A stretch of DNA of 64,000 nt from Streptomyces sp. 2114.4 (GTDB taxonomy: Bacteria > Actinomycetota > Actinomycetes > Streptomycetales > Streptomycetaceae): assembly GCF_900187385.1 (NCBI RefSeq), contig NZ_FYEY01000001.1, positions 3,410,001 to 3,474,000 on the forward strand, given 5' to 3'. This document shows, piece after piece, positions 57,870-64,000 of this stretch. A program made the translations under genes and the position numbers. How positions within the stretch are numbered: the first letter of the stretch is position 1; every line of letters starts with the position of its first letter. Below the pieces are notes generated by a model. The model did not search any database. It saw nothing but the letters and a program-made list of their open reading frames with translations, and had not been told where the DNA came from.

Positions 57870-58151
57870 TTACTTGGCCTTCTCGAGGATCTCGACGATG
57901 CGCCAGCGCTTGGTGGCGGACAGCGGCCGGGTCTCCATCAGGAGGACGCGGTCGCCGACGCCGGCAGCGTTCTGCTCGTCGTGCGCCTTGAGCTTGTTGG
58001 TACGGCGGATGACCTTGCCGTACAGCGCGTGCTTGACGCGGTCCTCGACGGCGACGACGACGGTCTTGTCCATCTTGTCGCTGACGACGAGACCCTCACG
58101 GGTCTTGCGGAAACCGCGCTCGTTCGTCTCAGTCACATTCTTCTCGCTCAT
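57870..58151 (-). CDS. rpsQ: ribosomal protein S17
   Basis: 93 residues, OB-fold 16S binder. [20 protein letters not shown] is the family signature. The ATG overlaps the rpmC stop (TGATG). Last gene of the S10-type cluster. Confidence 0.96.
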   Translation of the reverse strand: MSEKNVTETNERGFRKTREGLVVSDKMDKTVVVAVEDRVKHALYGKVIRRTNKLKAHDEQNAAGVGDRVLLMETRPLSATKRWRIVEILEKAK

Positions 58152-58375
58152 CAGGCGCTCTCCACCGTCTCGATGCCCAGCTCGCGCTCACGCATCAGGG
58201 TGTAGATCCGGGCGATGTCCTTACGGACGGACTTGAGCCGACCGTGGTTCTCGAGCTGTCCGGTCGCCGCCTGGAAGCGGAGGTTGAACAGCTCCTCCTT
58301 GGCCTCACGAAGCTTGCCGACGAGGTCCTCGTCATTCAGCTCGCGCAGCTCGGTCGCCTTGGTACCGGCCGCCAT
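58151..58375 (-). CDS. rpmC: ribosomal protein L29
   Basis: 74-residue helical hairpin at the tunnel exit. [20 protein letters not shown] and [15 protein letters not shown] are typical. ATG 58375 overlaps the rplP stop; GTG one codon upstream is possible. Confidence 0.95.
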   Translation of the reverse strand: MAAGTKATELRELNDEDLVGKLREAKEELFNLRFQAATGQLENHGRLKSVRKDIARIYTLMRERELGIETVESA

Positions 58376-58794
58376 CACGACTCACCTGCCTCGCGCCGCA
58401 CGATGCGGCACTTCATCGGAAGCTTGTGGGCGGCGCGGGTCAGCGCCTCCTTGGCAACCTTTTCGTTCGGGAAGGACAGCTCGAACATCACCCGACCGGG
58501 CTTGACGTTCGCGACCCACCACTCCGGAGAACCCTTACCGGAACCCATGCGGGTTTCGGCCGGCTTCTTCGTGAGCGGGCGGTCCGGGTAAATGTTGATC
58601 CAGACCTTGCCGCCACGCTTGATGTGACGGGTCATCGCGATACGAGCGGACTCGATCTGACGGTTCGTCACGTAAGCCGGGGTGACGGCCTGGATGCCGT
58701 ACTCACCGAAGGCCAGCTCGGTGCCACCCTTGGCCATACCGCTGCGCTTCGGGTGGTGCTGCTTGCGGTGCTTGACCCTGCGAGGGATCAGCAT
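58375..58794 (-). CDS. rplP: ribosomal protein L16
   Basis: 139 residues near the A site. [20 protein letters not shown] start, and [20 protein letters not shown] with [12 protein letters not shown]. Five bases after rpsC. Confidence 0.96.
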   Translation of the reverse strand: MLIPRRVKHRKQHHPKRSGMAKGGTELAFGEYGIQAVTPAYVTNRQIESARIAMTRHIKRGGKVWINIYPDRPLTKKPAETRMGSGKGSPEWWVANVKPGRVMFELSFPNEKVAKEALTRAAHKLPMKCRIVRREAGES

Positions 58795-58799
58795 GTCGG

Positions 58800-59627
58800 T
58801 CAGGCCTCCGTTCCGGGGGTCTCCGCCGGAGCAGCGGCTGCGGCCTCGGCCTTGGGGGCCTCGGCAGCGGCGGCCTGCTGCTGCGGCTTGCGGCCACCGC
58901 GGCCGCCACGCTCGCCACCGCGGCGCGGGCGGTCGTTGCCGCCACCGCGAGCCGGGCGGTTACCCGCACGGGCGGCAGCGTTCTCGGCACGCACCTCGGC
59001 GATGTTCTTGACGTCGCCCTTGTAGATCCAGACCTTCACGCCGATGCGGCCGAAGGTGGTCTTGGCCTCGAAGAAGCCGTAGTCGACGTTCGCACGGAGC
59101 GTGTGCAGGGGCACACGGCCCTCGCGGTAGAACTCCGAGCGGGACATCTCGGCGCCGCCGAGACGGCCACCACACTGGATCTTGATGCCCTTGGCGCCGG
59201 CCTTCATCGTCGACTGCATGCTCTTACGCATGGCGCGACGGAAGGAGACGCGGGAGGACAGCTGCTCGGCGACGGCCTGGGCCACGAGCTGAGCATCGGT
59301 CTCGGGGTTCTTGACCTCGAGGATGTTCAGCTGGACCTGCTTGCCGGTCAGCTTCTCCAGCTCGCCGCGGATGCGGTCCGCCTCGGCGCCGCGGCGGCCG
59401 ATGACGATGCCCGGACGAGCGGTGTGGATGTCAACGCGGACGCGCTCACGGGTGCGCTCGATCTCCACCTTGGAGATACCGGCGCGCTCCATGCCCTTCG
59501 TCATCATGCGACGAATGGCGACGTCTTCCTTGACGTAGTCCTTGTACAGCTTGTCGGCGTACCACCGCGACTTGAAGTCGGTGGTGATGCCGAGCCGGAA
59601 CCCGTGCGGGTTAACCTTCTGGCCCAT
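58800..59627 (-). CDS. rpsC: ribosomal protein S3
   Basis: 275 residues. KH domain ([20 protein letters not shown]) and mRNA-entry domain. A Gly/Arg then Ala/Glu-rich tail of about 55 residues extends beyond the core. Its ATG overlaps the rplV stop. Confidence 0.96.
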   Translation of the reverse strand: MGQKVNPHGFRLGITTDFKSRWYADKLYKDYVKEDVAIRRMMTKGMERAGISKVEIERTRERVRVDIHTARPGIVIGRRGAEADRIRGELEKLTGKQVQLNILEVKNPETDAQLVAQAVAEQLSSRVSFRRAMRKSMQSTMKAGAKGIKIQCGGRLGGAEMSRSEFYREGRVPLHTLRANVDYGFFEAKTTFGRIGVKVWIYKGDVKNIAEVRAENAAARAGNRPARGGGNDRPRRGGERGGRGGRKPQQQAAAAEAPKAEAAAAAPAETPGTEA

Positions 59628-59974
59628 TACCGGGTTCCTTCCTTGCTGCTGACGACCACGGTGATGTGGCTGGTCCGCTTGCGGATCCGGTAGGCACGGC
59701 CCTGGGCGCGCGGACGGAACCGCTTCAGGGTCGGGCCCTCGTCGACGTACGCCTCGGAGATGACGAGGCTGCCGGCGTCGGTGTGGTCGTAGTTGTGCGC
59801 GGCGTTGGCAATGGCGCTGTCCAGCACCTTGCCCACCGGCACGCTCGCGGCCTGCGGGGCGAAACGCAGGACCGCCTGAGCCTCCGTGGCATTCATGCCA
59901 CGGATAAGGTCCACCACGCGGCGGGCCTTCATGGGCGTGACGCGGATGTACCGCGCCTGGGCCCTGGCTTCCAT
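59627..59974 (-). CDS. rplV: ribosomal protein L22
   Basis: 115 residues; its hairpin ([20 protein letters not shown]) lines the exit tunnel. ATG 59974 ([14 protein letters not shown]) has AAGGG six bases upstream and gives the usual length; ATG 59998 would add eight residues. Confidence 0.94.
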   Translation of the reverse strand: MEARAQARYIRVTPMKARRVVDLIRGMNATEAQAVLRFAPQAASVPVGKVLDSAIANAAHNYDHTDAGSLVISEAYVDEGPTLKRFRPRAQGRAYRIRKRTSHITVVVSSKEGTR

Positions 59975-60017
59975 GGTTGTCCCTTCGGTGTCAGTCATAG
60001 TCTTCGCACTCCGCCGA

Positions 60018-60299
60018 TCAACGACGCCGCGACTTGCGGTCGTCCTTCTCGTGGCCGCGGAAGGTGCGGGTCGGCGCAAACTCGCCGAGCTTGTGGCCGA
60101 CCATCGACTCGGTGACGAACACCGGGACGTGCTTGCGGCCGTCGTGCACCGCGATCGTGTGGCCGAGCATGGCCGGGACGATCATCGAGCGGCGGGACCA
60201 GGTCTTGATGACGTTCTTGGTGCCGGCATCGTTCTGAACATCCACCTTCTTGGAAAGGTGGTCGTCGACGAAGGGCCCCTTCTTGAGACTGCGCGGCAT
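60018..60299 (-). CDS. rpsS: ribosomal protein S19
   Basis: 93 residues, small-subunit head. [20 protein letters not shown] start; [20 protein letters not shown] motif. 12 bases after rplB. Confidence 0.96.
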   Translation of the reverse strand: MPRSLKKGPFVDDHLSKKVDVQNDAGTKNVIKTWSRRSMIVPAMLGHTIAVHDGRKHVPVFVTESMVGHKLGEFAPTRTFRGHEKDDRKSRRR

Positions 60300-60311
60300 C
60301 TAAACCCGCTC

Positions 60312-61148
60312 CTAGCGCTTCTTGTTCGTCTTGCGGCGGCGGACGATGTACTTGTTGCTCGCCTTCTTCGGCGAACGAGTACGACCCTCCTTCTGACCCC
60401 ACGGCGAGACCGGGTGGCGACCACCGGAAGTCTTGCCTTCACCACCACCGTGCGGGTGGTCGACGGGGTTCATCACGACACCACGCACGGTCGGGCGGAC
60501 GCCCTTCCAGCGCATGCGGCCGGCCTTACCCCAGTTGATGTTCGACTGCTCGGCGTTGCCGACCTCGCCGACGGTGGCGCGGCAGCGCACGTCGACCAGG
60601 CGGATCTCACCGGACGGCATACGAAGGTGAGCCATGCGGCCCTCCTTCGCCAGCAGCTGCACGGAGGCACCGGCCGAGCGGGCGAACTTCGCACCGCCGC
60701 CCGGACGCAGCTCGATCGCGTGGATCGTCGTACCCACGGGGATGTGACGCAGCGGCAGGTTGTTGCCCGGCTTGATGTCGGCGCCAGCGCCGTTCTCAAT
60801 CCGAGCACCCTGGACCAGGCCACGGGGCGCGATGATGTAGCGCTTCTCGCCGTCTGCGTAGTGCAGGAGCGCGATGCGCGCGGTGCGGTTCGGGTCGTAC
60901 TCGATGTGCGCGACCTTGGCCGGCACGCCGTCCTTGTCGTGACGACGGAAGTCGATCACTCGGTAGGCGCGCTTGTGGCCACCGCCCTGGTGGCGAACGG
61001 TCACACGACCGGCGTTGTTACGGCCGCCCTTGCTGTGCAGCGGGCGGACCAGCGACTTCTCCGGCGTGGACCGCGTGATCTCGACAAAGTCGGCGACGCT
61101 GGAGCCACGACGGCCCGGGGTCGTCGGCTTGTACTTGCGGATACCCAT
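60312..61148 (-). CDS. rplB: ribosomal protein L2
   Basis: 278 residues; supports subunit joining and the peptidyl transferase centre. The conserved C-terminal region [20 protein letters not shown] contains the His important for activity. Confidence 0.97.
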   Translation of the reverse strand: MGIRKYKPTTPGRRGSSVADFVEITRSTPEKSLVRPLHSKGGRNNAGRVTVRHQGGGHKRAYRVIDFRRHDKDGVPAKVAHIEYDPNRTARIALLHYADGEKRYIIAPRGLVQGARIENGAGADIKPGNNLPLRHIPVGTTIHAIELRPGGGAKFARSAGASVQLLAKEGRMAHLRMPSGEIRLVDVRCRATVGEVGNAEQSNINWGKAGRMRWKGVRPTVRGVVMNPVDHPHGGGEGKTSGGRHPVSPWGQKEGRTRSPKKASNKYIVRRRKTNKKR

Positions 61149-61187
61149 TTCTCAGTCCTCGTCCGATTCCGGACGACTCGGACTCCG

Positions 61188-61511
61188 TTAGGAGACCGGG
61201 CCGCCGAAGATGTCGATACGGTCGCCCTCGGCGAGGGTCACGATGGCGCGCTTGGTGTTCGCACGCTTGCCGTAACCGGTGCGGGTGCGCTTGCGCTTGC
61301 CCTGCCGGTTGATCGTGTTGACCCCGGTGACCTTGACCGAGAAGACCGCCTCGACGGCCTGCTTGATCTGGGTCTTGTTCGCGCCCGGCGCGACGATGAA
61401 CGTGTACTTGTTCTCGTCCAGCAGGGCGTAGCTCTTCTCCGAGACAACCGGCTTGACGAGCACGTCACGCGGGTCCGAGAAGGTCTTGCTGGTGACGACG
61501 GCCTCAGTCAT
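61188..61511 (-). CDS. rplW: ribosomal protein L23
   Basis: 107 residues at the tunnel exit, docking site for trigger factor and [23 protein letters not shown] and [17 protein letters not shown]. The ATG overlaps the rplD stop (TGATG). Confidence 0.96.
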   Translation of the reverse strand: MTEAVVTSKTFSDPRDVLVKPVVSEKSYALLDENKYTFIVAPGANKTQIKQAVEAVFSVKVTGVNTINRQGKRKRTRTGYGKRANTKRAIVTLAEGDRIDIFGGPVS

Positions 61512-62161
61512 CAGGCGTCGCTCCCTTCGGTCTCAGCGGCCTTGGGGCCAGACACGAAGGACTCGAAAGCGGCCTTGGTGAAGACCACGTCGTCGGAGAC
61601 GAGCACGTCGTACGTGTTCAGCTGGCCCGGCTCCAGGATGTGAACCTGGGGCAGGTTGCGGGCGGACAGCCACGCGGCCTCGTCGCTGCGCTCGGCGACC
61701 AGGAGCACGTTCTTGCGCTCGCTGACCTTGCCGAGGAGAGTCTTGGCGGCCTTGGTGGAGATGTCGCCCTCGACCACGCCGGAAACGACGTGGATGCGGC
61801 TGTTGCGGGCCCGGTCGGTGAGGGCACCGCGCAGGGCGGCGGCCTTCATCTTCTTCGGGGTCCGCTGGCTGTAGTCACGCGGCACGGGGCCGTGGACGAT
61901 GCCACCGCCGGCGAACTGCGGCGCGCGGGTCGAACCCTGACGCGCACGGCCGGTGCCCTTCTGGCGGTACGGCTTCTTGCCACCGCCGCGGACCTCGCCG
62001 CGAGTCTTGGTCTTGTGCGTGCCCTGACGGGCCGCGGCCAGCTGCGCGACAACGACCTGGTGGATCAGCGGAACGCTGACCTTGGCGTCGAAGATCTCCG
62101 TGGGGAGCTCGACGCTACCGGCCTTGTCGCCTGCCGGCGAAAGGATGTCAATGGTGCTCAT
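61511..62161 (-). CDS. rplD: ribosomal protein L4
   Basis: 216 residues; the extended loop ([20 protein letters not shown]) reaches the exit tunnel. L4 represses the S10 operon in E. coli; no such leader was identified here. Eight bases after rplC. Confidence 0.96.
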   Translation of the reverse strand: MSTIDILSPAGDKAGSVELPTEIFDAKVSVPLIHQVVVAQLAAARQGTHKTKTRGEVRGGGKKPYRQKGTGRARQGSTRAPQFAGGGIVHGPVPRDYSQRTPKKMKAAALRGALTDRARNSRIHVVSGVVEGDISTKAAKTLLGKVSERKNVLLVAERSDEAAWLSARNLPQVHILEPGQLNTYDVLVSDDVVFTKAAFESFVSGPKAAETEGSDA

Positions 62162-62169
62162 CGGTTACC

Positions 62170-62814
62170 TCAGGCCCCCTTGGCCGCGGTACGGACCAGG
62201 ACGAGGCCGCCGTTCGGACCAGGAACTGCGCCCTTGATGAGCAGCAGGCCCTTCTCCGCGTCAACGGCATGGACGGTCAGGTTCTGGGTGGTGACCCGCT
62301 CATTGCCCATACGGCCGGCCATCCGCATGCCCTTGAACACGCGGCCCGGGGTGGCACAGCCACCGATGGAGCCAGGCTTACGGTGCACGCGGTGGGCACC
62401 GTGGGAGGCCTTGCCGCCATGGAAGCCGTGACGCTTCATGACACCGGCGAAGCCCTTGCCCTTGCTCTTGCCGGTCACGTCCACCTTGACGCCGGACTCG
62501 AAGGTCTCAGCGGTCAGCTCCTGGCCGAGGGTGTACTCGCCGGCGTCGGCGGTACGGACCTCGACGAGGTGACGACGGGGGGTGACGTCGGCCTTCGCGA
62601 AGTGGCCCTTGAGGGGCTTGTTCACCTTGCGCGGGTCGATCTCGCCGAAGGCGATCTGGACGGAGTCGTAACCGTCCTGGTCATTGGTGCGCACCTGGGT
62701 AACGACACAGGGGCCGGCCTTCACCACGGTCACCGGGACGACACGGTTGTTCTCGTCCCAGACCTGGGTCATGCCGAGCTTCTCGCCCAGGATGCCCTTG
62801 ATCTGCTTAGCCAT
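62170..62814 (-). CDS. rplC: ribosomal protein L3
   Basis: 214 residues. [20 protein letters not shown] start; the [20 protein letters not shown] loop approaches the peptidyl transferase centre. 14 bases after rpsJ. Confidence 0.97.
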   Translation of the reverse strand: MAKQIKGILGEKLGMTQVWDENNRVVPVTVVKAGPCVVTQVRTNDQDGYDSVQIAFGEIDPRKVNKPLKGHFAKADVTPRRHLVEVRTADAGEYTLGQELTAETFESGVKVDVTGKSKGKGFAGVMKRHGFHGGKASHGAHRVHRKPGSIGGCATPGRVFKGMRMAGRMGNERVTTQNLTVHAVDAEKGLLLIKGAVPGPNGGLVLVRTAAKGA

Positions 62815-62828
62815 CTCTTCCGCGCCTC

Positions 62829-63137
62829 TCAGAGCTTGATCTCGATGTCAACGCCGGCCGGAAGGTCCAGGCGCATCAGCGAGTCAACGGTCTTGGGCGT
62901 CGGGTCGAGGATGTCGATCAGGCGCTTGTGCGTGCGCATCTCGAAGTGCTCGCGCGAGTCCTTGTACTTGTGCGGCGACTTGATGACGCAGTACACGTTC
63001 TTTTCAGTGGGCAGCGGCACCGGGCCCGCGACCGACGCACCAGTACGGGTCACCGTCTCGACGATCTTCTTCGCCGAGGAGTCGATGACCTCGTGGTCGT
63101 AGGCCTTGAGCCGGATGCGGATCTTCTGTCCCGCCAT
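62829..63137 (-). CDS. rpsJ: ribosomal protein S10
   Basis: 102 residues; also serves as NusE in transcription antitermination. [20 protein letters not shown] and [20 protein letters not shown]. First gene of the S10 operon, behind a long leader. Confidence 0.97.
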   Translation of the reverse strand: MAGQKIRIRLKAYDHEVIDSSAKKIVETVTRTGASVAGPVPLPTEKNVYCVIKSPHKYKDSREHFEMRTHKRLIDILDPTPKTVDSLMRLDLPAGVDIEIKL

Positions 63138-63759
63138 GGCTACTTCGTAGTCCTGTCTCTCGTAAACGCTCTGGGACCCGATGTGCTGTGCTCCGTGAGG
63201 AGCACCGCCCTACCTCCGACCCCCGCGGTCGGGCGTGTCGCGCGCCTTCCGGTAAATCCCCACAAGGAGGATCCCTCTGGAAGGAATGCGTGGGGGTAGG
63301 ACACCCACCGGGCGCCTGGCCGAGGCACCCCGCTGACGCTTCCCGGAAGATTCCCGTATTTCCGACCCTGAGAAGGGACGACGAATACCTGGGACTCGCT
63401 TCCGGTCCTCCCGGCGGGAGGCGCGCAGCATCGGCACTCAACCGAGCAACCTGGACAGTGTGCCATACAGGCCACGGCACTGGCCAACTGAAGCGGGAGA
63501 CACTACCCGACCGCCGGGCTGAGCGGGTGCCCCCTCGGCCGCGGCGGGCCAACGGAGCGGCGGGAACCAGGGCCGCCACCACCCTGACTCACTTCACACC
63601 GGCGGCCCGTGGGCTGCACGCAGCGGATGGCGGCTCATCGGGCCGGCGGTAACGCTTCCGTGTTCCGCGATCCGTTAGCCGTCCCCCTCGTCACGGAATA
63701 ACGCAGTCGGTCGCCGCTACCGGCGAAACAGAATATCCGCAGCACGAAGGGGCCCGGAC
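63138..63759. other. S10 operon promoter and leader region
   Basis: 622 bases without a supported gene. Near rpsJ a hairpin GTGCTCC/GGAGCAC (63188-63205) with a 4-base loop lies in the probable leader. Around 63440-63490 the minus strand has TTGGCC and a TATGGC/CACACT region that could be a promoter, but the spacing is poor. The rest (63490-63750) shows nothing clear. Confidence 0.5.
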
Positions 63760-64000
63760 ATGCCGATCGCGCCGACACGGGCAGAGATCGATCAACTCTT
63801 TGCTGACGCCGGATGGCACCCCGCTCGCGACGCATCCGAAAGGGTCCGGGAATTAGCGGAGTTCGCCATTTGCCGACCTGACAGCACACGGTTGCCAGGC
63901 CAGACTCTTCCCGGAAGCGGAGGACGTCCTGCGCTCGTACGGGCCCCTCGACGTGCCCTTCTTCCCTGCCGCCGGGCACACAGACCGCTTCAACGCCTGC
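63760..64000 (+). pseudogene. SUKH-3-like gene with frameshift, cut by window edge
   Basis: From ATG 63760 the first frame reads MPIAPTRAEIDQLFADAGWH followed by PARDASERVRELAEF, a plausible SUKH-type N-terminus with a GW-x-P-x-R motif. After about 63860-63870 the sensible reading moves to the +1 frame: FADLTAHGCQARLFPEAEDV, then LRSYGPLDVPFFPAAG, as expected for the next part of a SUKH-3 domain (toxin-immunity or polymorphic-toxin associated). The first frame has no stop but becomes Arg/Pro-rich shadow sequence. Either a real inactivating indel or a sequence error. It runs off the window. Confidence 0.5.

Noticed and set aside
59886..61643. 585-codon plus-strand frame opposite ribosomal protein genes
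   Set aside because: Antisense to rplV, rpsS, rplB and rplW, whose proteins are unmistakable.

Overview
This 64 kb window comes from a high-GC actinobacterium, almost certainly a Streptomyces. The strongest evidence is an adjacent, divergent pair of sporulation regulators matching BldM (203 residues, receiver Asp54) and WhiD (four-Cys Wbl protein). Other support is the groES-groEL1 operon under two CIRCE operators, a GroEL with a His-rich tail, GTG starts with GGAGG-type ribosome binding sites, and Streptomyces-type S10, spc and alpha ribosomal operons. No rRNA, tRNA, CRISPR array, insertion sequence or prophage gene was seen.

Layout, left to right. 0-7 kb: a Ser/Thr kinase with an external sensor tail, a penicillin-binding-protein-like lipoprotein, glycerol-3-phosphate dehydrogenase, and a nucleotide-sugar dehydrogenase homologue that has lost two catalytic residues. 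7-12.6 kb: guaB3, guaB, an ECF sigma factor, bldM and whiD. 12.7-18.7 kb: an accessory block with a LysR regulator, a MOSC protein, a short-chain dehydrogenase, a DUF2264 protein and a D-2-hydroxyacid dehydrogenase. 18.9-21 kb: groEL1 and groES. 21.5-25 kb: a SEDS (FtsW/RodA) protein, a methyltransferase and a small Cys/His-rich membrane protein. 25-32 kb: tRNA t6A modification genes (tsaD, tsaB, tsaE) with rimI, an alpha/beta hydrolase and alanine racemase. 32-41 kb: an L,D-transpeptidase, nnr, acpS, glmS, coaA, a DUF389 protein and glmM. 41-42 kb: rpsI-rplM. 42-46 kb: an ABC-F protein, an unknown membrane protein and truA. 46-63 kb: the alpha, spc and S10 ribosomal clusters, all on the minus strand, ending at rpsJ. 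The right edge holds a frameshifted SUKH-like gene. The order of many of these genes (guaB3-guaB-sigma-Wbl-groEL-groES-tsaD-rimI-tsaB-tsaE-alr-nnr-glmS-glmM-rpsI-rplM) matches my recollection of the Mycobacterium tuberculosis Rv3410-Rv3443 region, so this is an old actinobacterial core block with local insertions.

The genes mostly serve growth: translation, protein folding, peptidoglycan precursors (alr, glmS, glmM), GMP synthesis, coenzyme A and tRNA modification. Development is represented by bldM and whiD.

The most unusual structure is non-coding. Two large imperfect palindromes (about 7063-7490 and 22917-23445) each carry two long hairpins in opposite orientation. All four hairpins share the 13-base loop TGCTTCGCTTTAC (or its complement) and similar flanks, but the stems differ in sequence while remaining self-complementary. 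This looks like a REPIN-like dispersed element family that I do not recognise. Other points of interest are a degenerate L,D-transpeptidase-like protein, a candidate iron-box-controlled small gene, a zinc-type S4 in the alpha operon, and a terminator-like hairpin between rplO and secY.
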